Shown here piece after piece: positions 57,337 through 64,000 of a stretch of 64,000 bases of DNA. Source of the DNA: Streptomyces mangrovi (GTDB lineage Bacteria > Actinomycetota > Actinomycetes > Streptomycetales > Streptomycetaceae); the NCBI RefSeq assembly GCF_900114215.1, contig NZ_FOSG01000004.1, forward strand, positions 62,001 to 126,000, in the 5' to 3' direction. The first letter of the stretch is position 1; each line of letters opens with the position of its first letter. A program made the position numbers and the translations under genes. The notes beneath the pieces were generated by a model that saw nothing but the letters and a program-made list of their open reading frames with translations, searched no databases and was not told the origin of the DNA.

Positions 57337-57924
57337 TCAGGGCGGGCCGTCGAGCGCGGCGGCCCGCAGCCGGCCGTACTCCTCGGCCATCGTCTCCAGT
57401 GTCCAGTGGGCGTTGAGCCCGCTGGGGTTGGGCAGGACCCACACCCGGGTGTCGCCGATCGCCGCCTCCTGGGGGCCCGTCCGGGCCTTCCGGTCCCCGA
57501 AGGCGGCCCGGTAGGCGGTCACACCGACCACCGCGAGCCACTCCGGGCGCAGCCGTGCCACCTTCTCGGCCAGCACCTGCCCGCCCGTGCGGTACTCCTC
57601 GGGCGTCAGCTCGTCGGCCCGGGCGGTGGGGCGCGGCGAGATGTTGGTGATGCCCAGGCCGTACGAGAGCAGCTCGTGCTGCTCCGAGGGCCTCAGCCGC
57701 CGGGGGGTGAAGCCGGAGGCGTGCAGCACCGGCCAGAAGCGGTTGCCCGGGTGGGCGAAGTGATGGCCCAGCCGGGCGGTCGTCAGCCCGGGGTTGATCC
57801 CGCAGAACAGCACGCGCAGCCCCTCGGCGACCACGTCCGGAACCGTGCGGGCACGCAGCGCCTCCAGCTCGTCTGCGGTCATCCCCGTGCCGGACGTCCT
57901 CCTGCCGGAGGTCTCCTCGGACAT
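57337..57924 (-). CDS. mug: G/U mismatch-specific uracil-DNA glycosylase
   Basis: 195 residues of the uracil-DNA glycosylase superfamily, Mug class. VLFCGINPGLTTARLGHHFAHPGNRFW carries the GINPG active-site loop, and VLPNPSGLNAHW the second conserved motif NPSGLN that intercalates at the mismatch. It removes uracil or ethenocytosine opposite guanine in DNA repair. ATG at 57924 follows AGGAG at four bases; a GTG at 57963 would add 13 basic residues. Between the ROK gene and purB in the same orientation. Confidence 0.93.
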   Translation of the reverse strand: MSEETSGRRTSGTGMTADELEALRARTVPDVVAEGLRVLFCGINPGLTTARLGHHFAHPGNRFWPVLHASGFTPRRLRPSEQHELLSYGLGITNISPRPTARADELTPEEYRTGGQVLAEKVARLRPEWLAVVGVTAYRAAFGDRKARTGPQEAAIGDTRVWVLPNPSGLNAHWTLETMAEEYGRLRAAALDGPP

Positions 57925-58006
57925 GGCTCTCCTGGACGTGGTTCTCCCTCGTGCTCCTTCCACCGGGCCTTCTGCCCGGGAGCGCCTCCGGCAGTCGGGG
58001 AGGCGT

Positions 58007-59437
58007 TCAGAGGATCGCGCCCGGAGCGTAGGAGGCGGCCTGCGGATGGCGCTTCGCGATCTCCTCGATCCGGGCCACCACCGAGGCGACCTGGTCGCCT
58101 GCCGCGCCGGTGAAGGAGAGCCGGTCGGCCAGCAGGGCGTCCAGCCGCTCCCGGTCCAGCGGGATGCGCTCGTCCGCGGCCAGCCGGTCCAGCAGCTCGT
58201 TGCGCTCGGCCCCCTCGCGCAGCGCCAGCGCCGAGGCCACCGCGTGCTCCTTGATGGCCTCGTGGGCCGTCTCCCGGCCGACCCCGGCCCGCACCGCGCC
58301 CATCAGCACCTTGGTGGTGGCCAGGAACGGCAGATAGCGGTCCAGCTCGCGGGCGACGACCGCGGGGAACGCGCCGAACTCGTCCAGGACCGTCAGGAAG
58401 GTCTCCAGCAGGCCGTCGAGGGCGAAGAAGGCGTCCGGCAGCGCGACACGGCGCACCACCGAGCAGGAGACGTCGCCCTCGTTCCACTGGTCGCCCGCGA
58501 GCTCGCCGACCATCGAGGCGTAGCCGCGCAGGATGACGGCGAAACCGTTGACACGCTCGCAGGAGCGGGTGTTCATCTTGTGCGGCATCGCCGAGGATCC
58601 GACCTGGCCCGGCTTGAAGCCCTCGGTCACCAGCTCGTGCCCGGCCATCAGCCGGATGGTCTTGGCCAGCGAGGAGGGTGCGGCGGCCAGCTGGACCAGC
58701 GCGGTCACCACCTCGTAGTCCAGCGAGCGCGGGTAGACCTGGCCGACGGAGGTGAGGGTGTGGCCGAAGCCGAGGTGGGCGGCGATCCGCTCCTCCAGCT
58801 CGGCCAGCCCGTCCCCGTCCCCGCCCAGCAGGTCCAGCATGTCCTGGGAGGTGCCCACCGGCCCCTTGACGCCGCGCAGCGGGTAGCGCGCCAGCAGCTC
58901 CTCCAGCCGCGCGTGGGCCACCAGCAGTTCGTCGGCGGCGGTCGCGAAGCGCTTGCCCAGGGTCGTGGCCTGTGCGGCGACGTTGTGCGAGCGTCCCGCC
59001 ATCACCAGCTCGCAGTGCTCGGCCGCCAGCCGGCCCAGCCGCGCCAGCGCGGCCACCGCGCGGTCGCGCACCAGTTCCAGCGACAGCCGGACCTGGAGCT
59101 GCTCGACGTTCTCGGTCAGGTCCCGGGAGGTCATGCCCTTGTGCACGTGCTCGTGCCCGGCCAGCGCGTTGAACTCCTCGATCCGCGCCTTCACGTCGTG
59201 GCGCGTGACCTTCTCCCGCTCGGCGATCGAGGCGAGGTCGACGTCCCCGAGCACCCGCTCGTAGTCGGCCAGGGCCTGCTCCGGCACCTCGACGCCCAGG
59301 TCCTTCTGGGCCCGCAGCACGGCGAGCCACAGCCGCCGCTCCAGTACCACCTTGTGCTCGGGGGACCACAGTCGGGCCAGCTCCGCGGAGGCGTAGCGGC
59401 CTGCCAGGACGTTCGGGATGCGCGGCTTGTCAGTCAC
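58007..59437 (-). CDS. purB: Adenylosuccinate lyase
   Basis: 476 residues. Aspartase/fumarase superfamily with the signature GQVGSSAMPHKMNTRS, TSRDLTENVEQLQ and AGRSHNVAAQATTLGKRF. It performs two steps of purine synthesis: SAICAR to AICAR and adenylosuccinate to AMP. GTG at 59437 has no Shine-Dalgarno, but TAGAAT ends eight bases upstream, a near-consensus -10, suggesting a leaderless transcript. The gene directly follows the SGNH hydrolase gene in the same direction, 11 bases apart. Confidence 0.96.
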   Translation of the reverse strand: MTDKPRIPNVLAGRYASAELARLWSPEHKVVLERRLWLAVLRAQKDLGVEVPEQALADYERVLGDVDLASIAEREKVTRHDVKARIEEFNALAGHEHVHKGMTSRDLTENVEQLQVRLSLELVRDRAVAALARLGRLAAEHCELVMAGRSHNVAAQATTLGKRFATAADELLVAHARLEELLARYPLRGVKGPVGTSQDMLDLLGGDGDGLAELEERIAAHLGFGHTLTSVGQVYPRSLDYEVVTALVQLAAAPSSLAKTIRLMAGHELVTEGFKPGQVGSSAMPHKMNTRSCERVNGFAVILRGYASMVGELAGDQWNEGDVSCSVVRRVALPDAFFALDGLLETFLTVLDEFGAFPAVVARELDRYLPFLATTKVLMGAVRAGVGRETAHEAIKEHAVASALALREGAERNELLDRLAADERIPLDRERLDALLADRLSFTGAAGDQVASVVARIEEIAKRHPQAASYAPGAIL

Positions 59438-59448
59438 ACCCGGGGATT

Positions 59449-60300
59449 CTACGGGGTGTCCTCGCAGGCCAGCGGTGCCAGGTCGGGTGCGGGGTACCGG
59501 CCCCGGTCCACGGCCGGGTCCAGCGGTGCCAGGTCGGGCCGCTTGGGTGTCAGTCCGTCGCCCGAGGAGCGTCCGGTCAGCCGCCGGCCGATCCACGGGA
59601 GCAGATGGCGGCGGGTGAAGCGCAGGTCGGCGACGCGGCGCGCGTACCAGCCGGGCAGGACGGCGGGAGGCAGGGCCGCGTGCCAGTCGGCCTCGGCCTC
59701 GTGCCCCAGCCGCTGCCAGACGGCCTCGGCCACCCGCTCGTGCCCCTCGGCGGTCAGGTGCAGCCGGTCGTCGTCCCACATCCTCGGATCGCCCAGCGCC
59801 TCGCAGCCGTACAGGTCCACCACCAGGGCGCCGTGCCGATCGGCGAGATCGTCGATGAAGTCGAAGAGGTGCTCCATGCGCGCCCGGTAGCGCTCCAGCA
59901 CCGGCCCGCGCCGCCCGGGGCTGCGCATCAGCACCAGGTGGCGGCACTCGGGGGCGAGTCTGGCGACCGACTCCTCCAGCAGGCCGCACACCCGGCCCAT
60001 GTCGCACTTGGGGCGCAGTACGTCGTTGAGGCCGCCGACCAGTGTCACCAGATCCGCGCCCATGGCGGCGGCCGGTTCCACCTGTTCCTCGGCGATCTGC
60101 CGGATCAGCTTGCCGCGCACCGCCAGGTTGGCGTAGCGGAAGCCGTCGGTGCGCGCGGCGAGGCGGGCGGCGAGGAGGTCCGCCCAGCCGCGGTAACTGC
60201 CGTCCGGCAGCAGGTCCGACATGCCCTCGGTGAAGGAGTCCCCGAGGGCGACGAAGCTGGTGATGGCGGGCGGGGCGGGCGAGTCGGTTGCACTGTCCAT
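59449..60300 (-). CDS. SGNH/GDSL hydrolase
   Basis: 283 residues. Block I FVALGDSFTEGMSD (nucleophile Ser), block III LVTLVGGLNDVLRP and block V DDDRLHLTAEGHERVAEAV (Asp/His) define a SGNH esterase. There is no signal peptide, so it is cytoplasmic, unlike secreted GDSL lipases. The C-terminal 70 residues (RRVADLRFTRRHLLPWIGRRLTGRS) are a family-specific extension seen in actinomycetes. ATG at 60300 was chosen; CATGTT ends seven bases upstream, and an ATG three codons earlier is possible. Substrate unknown. Confidence 0.92.
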   Translation of the reverse strand: MDSATDSPAPPAITSFVALGDSFTEGMSDLLPDGSYRGWADLLAARLAARTDGFRYANLAVRGKLIRQIAEEQVEPAAAMGADLVTLVGGLNDVLRPKCDMGRVCGLLEESVARLAPECRHLVLMRSPGRRGPVLERYRARMEHLFDFIDDLADRHGALVVDLYGCEALGDPRMWDDDRLHLTAEGHERVAEAVWQRLGHEAEADWHAALPPAVLPGWYARRVADLRFTRRHLLPWIGRRLTGRSSGDGLTPKRPDLAPLDPAVDRGRYPAPDLAPLACEDTP

Positions 60301-60396
60301 GGCGCGGAACATGATAACCGACCGCTTGGTACGTGCCTTCTCCCGGTGCACGTCTCCTTGCGGTGCGCGTCTCCTCGGGGGCGCCCCGCTCCGCCG

Positions 60397-61404
60397 TCAG
60401 CGGCCCACCAGCTCGCGCAGCACGTCCTCCATGGTGACCAGCCCGACCGCGCGCCCGTCCGTGCCGATCACCGCCGCCAGGTGGGTGGCGCTGCCGCGCA
60501 TCGCGCCCAGCACGTCGTCCAGCGGCGTCGTCGCCCGTACCCGGGCGATCGGCCGCAGCGCCGCGACGGGGAAGGGCGCGTCGCGGTGCACGGCGTCGAG
60601 CGCGTCCTTGACGTGCAGATAACCCAGCGCCCTGCCCCGGTCGTCCACCACGGGGAAGCGGGAGAACCCGCTGCGCGCGGAGAGCTGCTCCAGCCCCTCG
60701 GGAGTGACGCCGAACGGGGCGAAGACGACGCGGTCGGTGGGCCGTACGACGTCCTCGACCGGGCGCCGGCCCAGTTCCAGCACGTCGCGCAGCCGCTCCG
60801 TGGCGCGCTCGTCCAGCAGCCCGGCCTCGCTGGAGTCGGCCACCAGCCGGGCCAGCTCGTCGTCGGAGTAGGTCGCCGAGACCTCGTCCTTGGGCTCCAC
60901 CCGCAGCAGCTTCAGCAGGCCGTTGGCCAGGGCGTTGACACCGAAGATCACCGGCCGCAGGGCCCGGGTGAGGGCGACCAGCGGCGGTCCCAGCAGCAGC
61001 GCCGCGCGCTCGGGCGCCGCCAGCGCGATGTTCTTCGGCACCATCTCGCCCAGCAGCATGTGCAGATACGTCGCCACCGCCAGCGCGATCACGAAGGCGA
61101 TCGGATGGATCAGGCCCTCCGGCACGCCGGCGAGGTGGAACACCGGCTCCAGCAGATGCGCGATCGCGGGCTCGGCGACCACGCCCAGCACCAGGGTGCA
61201 CAGGGTGATGCCCAGCTGGGCGGTGGCCATCAGGGCCGACACGTGCTCCAGACCCCACACCACACCGCGCGCCCGCTTCTCGCCGCGCTCGGCGAGCGGT
61301 TCGACCTGGCTGCGGCGCACCGAGATCATCGCGAACTCCGCGCCCACGAAGAAGGCGTTGGCGACCAGGGTCAGCAGGCCGATCAGCAGTTGGACGGCGG
61401 TCAT
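60397..61404 (-). CDS. CNNM/CorC-type membrane protein (DUF21-CBS), short paralogue
   Basis: 335 residues. DUF21 transmembrane domain (VANAFFVGAEFAMISVRRSQVEPLAERG, ATAQLGITLCTLVLGVVAEPAIA, LLGEMVPKNIALAAPERAA) followed by two CBS domains (VVRPTDRVVFAPFG, FSRFPVVDDRGRALGYLHVKD). No C-terminal CorC/HlyC domain. Often annotated hemolysin family, but members are implicated in Mg2+ efflux or homeostasis. Its ATG overlaps the stop of the longer paralogue (ATGA); the two probably work as a pair. Confidence 0.93.
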   Translation of the reverse strand: MTAVQLLIGLLTLVANAFFVGAEFAMISVRRSQVEPLAERGEKRARGVVWGLEHVSALMATAQLGITLCTLVLGVVAEPAIAHLLEPVFHLAGVPEGLIHPIAFVIALAVATYLHMLLGEMVPKNIALAAPERAALLLGPPLVALTRALRPVIFGVNALANGLLKLLRVEPKDEVSATYSDDELARLVADSSEAGLLDERATERLRDVLELGRRPVEDVVRPTDRVVFAPFGVTPEGLEQLSARSGFSRFPVVDDRGRALGYLHVKDALDAVHRDAPFPVAALRPIARVRATTPLDDVLGAMRGSATHLAAVIGTDGRAVGLVTMEDVLRELVGR

Positions 61405-62879
61405 CGGTCCGCCTCCCCGCTCCGGGCGCCGACCCGGGCGCCGCGGCGCCCGCCGGTGTCCCCGAGGCGCCCGCCGGTGTCCCCAAGGCCGCCATGGCCA
61501 CCGCCGGCCCGGTCGTGGTCGTCCCGGCCGCCGTCGTGGTCGTCGTGGCCGTCCCCGTCACCGGGTTCGGGCGGGGCGGTCAGCCGTACCCCGGCGGCCC
61601 GCCGTCCGGTCGCGTCCACGACCTCCAGCCGCCATCCGGCGACCTCCAGGACGTCGCCCACGACCGGAATACGGCCCAGTTCGGTGGCGACCAGCCCGGC
61701 CAGGGTCTCGTAGGGGCCGTCCGGGGCGCGCAGGCCGATCTCCTCCAGCCGGTCGGTGCGGGCCGCGCCGTCCGCGTCGTAGACGGTACGGCCCTCCTCG
61801 TCCGCGCCCGCCGGGACCAGATCGGGGGTCTGGAGCGGATCGTGCTCGTCGCGGACCTCGCCCACGACCTCCTCGATGATGTCCTCCAGGGTGACGACCC
61901 CGGCGGTGCCGCCGTACTCGTCGATCACCACCGCCATGCTGTTCCTTCCCTGCTTGCCCGACAGCCGGTCCAGCAGCCGGTCCACGGTCAGCGACTCCGG
62001 CACGAGCACCGGCTCGCGCAGCAGCCCGGCGACCGGGCAGCCGGCGCGGCGTCCGGCGGGGACGGCGATGACGTCCTTGACGTGGGCGACGCCGACCACG
62101 GTGTCGAGGTTGCCGCGGTAGACCGGGAAGCGGGACAGGCCCGTCGCCCGGGCGGCGTTGACCACGTCCTGGGCGGATGTGCTCTCCTCCAGCGCGGTGA
62201 CCTGGACGCGTGGCGTCATCACGCTCTGCGCGGTCAGCTCGGAGAGCCGGATGGTGCGGACGAACAGTTCCGCGGTGTCCGCCTCCAGGGCGCCCTCCTT
62301 CGCCGAGTGGCGTGCGAGCGCGACCAGCTCCTGCGGGGAGCGGGCCGAGGCCAGTTCCTCGGTGGGCTCCAGGCCGAGCCGGTGGAGAACCCGGTTGGCG
62401 GTGTTGTTCAGATGGGTGATCAGCGGCCGGAAGGCGGCGCTGAAACCGCGCTGCAGGCCGCCGACCCGGCGGGCGACCGGCAGCGGCCGGGAGATCGCCC
62501 AGTTCTTCGGCACCAGCTCGCCGACGACCATCAGCACCACCGTGGACAGCACCGTGCCCGCCACCAGCGCCACCGAGGACGCCGCCGAGTCGGGCAGCCC
62601 GGCCGCCCGCAGCGGGCCGGCCAGCAGCCGCGCGGTCGAGGGCTCGGAGAGCATGCCGATGATCAGACCGGTCACGGTGATGCCGAGCTGAGCGCCGGAG
62701 AGCTGGAAGGTCAGGGACCGCACCGCCGTCAGAGCGCTGTCGGCGCCCGGTTCACCGCGCTCGGCGGCCCGTTCCAGATCGCCGCGCTCGACGGTGGTCA
62801 GCGAGAACTCCGCCGCGACGAACACGGCACAGGCCAGGGTCAGCAGCAGTGCCAGAAACAGGAGGAGCACTTCGGTCAC
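61401..62879 (-). CDS. CNNM/CorC-type membrane protein with CorC domain and Asp/His-rich tail
   Basis: 492 residues: DUF21 domain (FVAAEFSLTTVERGDLERAAERG, GELVPKNWAISRP), a CBS pair (FPVYRGNLDTVVGVAHVKDV, MAVVIDEYGGTAGVVTLEDIIEEVVGEVRDEHD) and the C-terminal CorC/TerC-associated domain (LEVAGWRLEVVDATGRRAAGVRL). The last 55 residues are unusual: Asp/His/Gly-rich, with two tandem 21-base DNA repeats. A metal-binding tail would suit a Mg2+ or other cation transporter. GTG start. Coupled to the shorter paralogue downstream. Confidence 0.93.
   Translation of the reverse strand: MTEVLLLFLALLLTLACAVFVAAEFSLTTVERGDLERAAERGEPGADSALTAVRSLTFQLSGAQLGITVTGLIIGMLSEPSTARLLAGPLRAAGLPDSAASSVALVAGTVLSTVVLMVVGELVPKNWAISRPLPVARRVGGLQRGFSAAFRPLITHLNNTANRVLHRLGLEPTEELASARSPQELVALARHSAKEGALEADTAELFVRTIRLSELTAQSVMTPRVQVTALEESTSAQDVVNAARATGLSRFPVYRGNLDTVVGVAHVKDVIAVPAGRRAGCPVAGLLREPVLVPESLTVDRLLDRLSGKQGRNSMAVVIDEYGGTAGVVTLEDIIEEVVGEVRDEHDPLQTPDLVPAGADEEGRTVYDADGAARTDRLEEIGLRAPDGPYETLAGLVATELGRIPVVGDVLEVAGWRLEVVDATGRRAAGVRLTAPPEPGDGDGHDDHDGGRDDHDRAGGGHGGLGDTGGRLGDTGGRRGARVGARSGEADR
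61445..61486. repeat. Two tandem 21-base repeats in the CorC-type gene tail
   Basis: Two copies of a 21-base unit beginning GGCGCCCGCCGGTG lie side by side (61445-61465 and 61466-61486), identical except for one of the last two bases. They encode the repeated Gly-Asp-Thr-Gly-Gly-Arg of the tail. Confidence 0.85.
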
Positions 62880-62883
62880 CGGG

Positions 62884-63018
62884 TCACCCCCGTCCCCTGG
62901 TCCGGCGGGACGGAGAGAGCCGCTCGACGGCGGTGTTCGCGGCCGGTTCCACCGCCGCTTCTACTGCCGGCTCTGCTGCCGGTACTACTGGGAGGCTCGC
63001 CCATGGGCGGACGCTCAC
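62884..63018 (-). CDS. Possible 44-residue Ala/Pro/Val-rich leader ORF
   Basis: GTG at 63018 has AAAGG three to four bases upstream and encodes 44 residues (starting MSVRPWASLPVVPAAEPAVE), stopping four bases before the GTG of the CorC-type gene. The underlying DNA is a degenerate repeat (GCCGG, TACTG motifs). It may couple translation to the downstream gene or be fortuitous. No homology is recognisable. Confidence 0.25.
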   Translation of the reverse strand: MSVRPWASLPVVPAAEPAVEAAVEPAANTAVERLSPSRRTRGRG

Positions 63019-63164
63019 ACACCTTTCTCTGGGATGTCGCTCCGGAGCGCGCGCCGTGGACACGGCGGCCGCGATACACGGCTCGAGCGCGCGATGGGCA
63101 GTCCATCGTATGCGAGCCGCCGCGCACTGCCCGGGGTCGCCGGTCCGCCTCCGGGCCGCGCCCG

Positions 63165-63647
63165 TCAGTCCAGCGGCTTCACCCACCGGCTCCACTGCGG
63201 CTGCGGCGCGTAGCCGGCCGCACGCCAGGCATGGTGGGCGGAGGTGTTGCGGTCGAGGACCATGGCGTCGGCCCGGCGCCCGCCCAGCGCGGCGAACCGC
63301 GCCTCGGCCGCCGCCAGCAGGGCCGAGGCCACACCGCGGCGGCGGTGCGCCGGATGGACCGCGAGCCGGTACAGATGGCAGCGCCAGCCGTCGAAGCCCG
63401 CTATCACCGAGCCGATCACCGGCCCGGCATCCGGCGCTCCGGCGGCCGCGGGCTCCCCGGGGCTCCCGCCGGGCACGGCCAGCAGCAGCGCCCCCGGGTC
63501 CCGGTCGATCAGCCGGGCCACTCCCGCACGGTCGTCGCTGATGCTCGTCCCCTCCGCGGCCCGGGCCCAGAAGGCCAGGACGGCGTCGATGTCCGGGGCG
63601 AGGGCGGTCCGGATCCGGAGGCCGGGGCTGTTCACAAGATCGTCCAT
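63165..63647 (-). CDS. GNAT-family acetyltransferase
   Basis: 160 residues, a single GNAT domain: LRIRTALAPDIDAVLAFW at strand 1, GSVIAGFDGWRCHLYRLAVHPAHRRRGVASALLAAAEARF with the R/QxxGxA acetyl-CoA loop, and VLDRNTSAHHAWRAAGYAPQPQWSRWVK at the end. The pattern matches small N-acetyltransferases of unknown substrate. ATG at 63647 was chosen; TGGGAT ends six bases upstream (leaderless type); a longer start at 63704 lacks homology. About 65 bases separate it from the luciferase-like gene. Confidence 0.9.
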   Translation of the reverse strand: MDDLVNSPGLRIRTALAPDIDAVLAFWARAAEGTSISDDRAGVARLIDRDPGALLLAVPGGSPGEPAAAGAPDAGPVIGSVIAGFDGWRCHLYRLAVHPAHRRRGVASALLAAAEARFAALGGRRADAMVLDRNTSAHHAWRAAGYAPQPQWSRWVKPLD

Positions 63648-63712
63648 GACGGCATCCCAGCACCGGCCGGGCGGCGTACGCGCGGTGTCTCGGCATGTGG
63701 TCACCAGGGGCG

Positions 63713-64000
63713 TCAGCTGCCCCGCAACTCCTCGATCACCGCTCCGAAGGCCTCCATGTACTCGTCGAGCACGCAGATGTAGCTGAAGCCGTACCGCTCG
63801 CGGTGGGCGCGCACCTGCTCGGCGATCTGTCCGACGCTGCCGGTGAGCAGGGCCGGGTGCTCCAGGAGTTCGTCCTCCGTCGCGCCCAGGGCGTACGGGA
63901 CCAGCTCGCGGGCCGCCGCGCGCCGGTCGTCGGTGACGATCACCCGCTGGACGAGGTAGTTCAGCTCGGCGGGCTCCTCCCGGCCGGCGGCGGAGCGGTG
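63713..64000 (-). CDS. Luciferase-like (F420-type) oxidoreductase, C-terminal fragment
   Basis: The frame is open to the window edge, so only the last 95 residues are visible: AELNYLVQRVIVTDDRRAAARELVPYALGATEDELLEHPALLTGSVGQIAEQVRAHRERYGFSYICVLDEYMEAFGAVIEELRG, a standard end of the bacterial-luciferase-like TIM barrel of the type that uses coenzyme F420 in actinomycetes. Cofactor and substrate cannot be judged from this part. The 5' end lies outside the window on the right. Confidence 0.85.
   Translation of the reverse strand, partial: HRSAAGREEPAELNYLVQRVIVTDDRRAAARELVPYALGATEDELLEHPALLTGSVGQIAEQVRAHRERYGFSYICVLDEYMEAFGAVIEELRGS

Noticed and set aside
58007..61561. A 1184-codon minus-strand open frame covering purB and continuing upstream
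   Set aside because: Only the purB part (58007-59437) has protein homology. The rest is the antiphase shadow of the SGNH hydrolase and CorC-type genes, Arg/Ala/Gly-rich as expected in GC-rich DNA.
1..64000. tRNA genes, IS elements, prophage, CRISPR arrays or biosynthetic megasynthases
   Set aside because: None found: no transposase or integrase motifs, no regular repeat-spacer arrays, no cloverleaf-like sequences recognised by eye and no PKS/NRPS domains. A computational scan for tRNAs would be more reliable than this reading.

Overview
The window reads as chromosomal DNA of a Streptomyces or a very close streptomycete. It is extremely GC-rich with strong third-position GC bias, uses GTG and TTG starts freely, and carries actinomycete hallmarks: a conservon (cvnA-D plus two P450s), a WhiB-family regulator, a DUF3040 protein, an F420-type luciferase-like oxidoreductase fragment, a MocR regulator and a YbaK/YigZ/CoA-binding housekeeping set. 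No tRNA, rRNA, insertion sequence, prophage gene or CRISPR array was found. Most of the window looks like ordinary vertically inherited chromosome.

Layout. 1-15.7 kb is a mosaic of short metabolic and housekeeping units: the end of a GH65 glycoside phosphorylase, DUF3040, a membrane PP2C phosphatase diverging from a CapA-like protein, uppP, a VTT-family membrane protein, a spermidine-synthase-like protein, an MFS transporter, a Pro/Tyr-rich membrane protein, gamma-carbonic anhydrase, a hexapeptide acyltransferase with a 31-residue membrane peptide, YbaK, a WhiB gene behind a leader ORF, and an NADP oxidoreductase with a clear operator. 15.9-30.5 kb is a Wzx/Wzy-type exopolysaccharide locus: priming glycosylphosphotransferase, fcl and gmd (GDP-L-fucose), an acetyltransferase, two GT4 glycosyltransferases, a polymerase-like membrane protein, a Wzc-like protein with a destroyed Walker A, a flippase, a secreted beta-propeller, a TagD-like cytidylyltransferase and a CDP-alcohol phosphotransferase. 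Four genes of this locus contain the rare leucine codon TTA, so the locus is probably under bldA tRNA (developmental) control.

30.7-35 kb holds sbcD-sbcC, followed by a short-chain dehydrogenase. 36-41.3 kb is a conservon on the minus strand, cvnA-B-C-D followed by a CYP157-like P450 that lacks the ExxR motif and a CYP154-like P450. 41.7-49 kb holds a DUF885 protein, an Lrp regulator diverging from a cystathionine-lyase-type enzyme, a membrane-anchored ACT-GNAT acetyltransferase, DUF1990 and a Tat-exported PhoD phosphatase. 49.4-51.7 kb is a compact cluster of three Roadblock/LC7 proteins and a DUF4388-like protein with no GTPase or kinase beside it. It has palindromes in two leaders, a 13-codon bridging ORF and another TTA codon, and is the best candidate here for an undescribed signalling module.

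51.7-64 kb holds a MocR regulator/EamA exporter pair, an SDR/GntR divergent pair with an operator over the promoter, a ROK regulator, mug, purB, an SGNH hydrolase, two CNNM/CorC-type membrane proteins in tandem, a GNAT acetyltransferase and the 3' end of a luciferase-like oxidoreductase. Many isolated genes have a TANNNT-like -10 hexamer ending 6-8 bases before the start codon, which suggests frequent leaderless transcription. Genes inside operons overlap by ATGA or GTGA and are translationally coupled.
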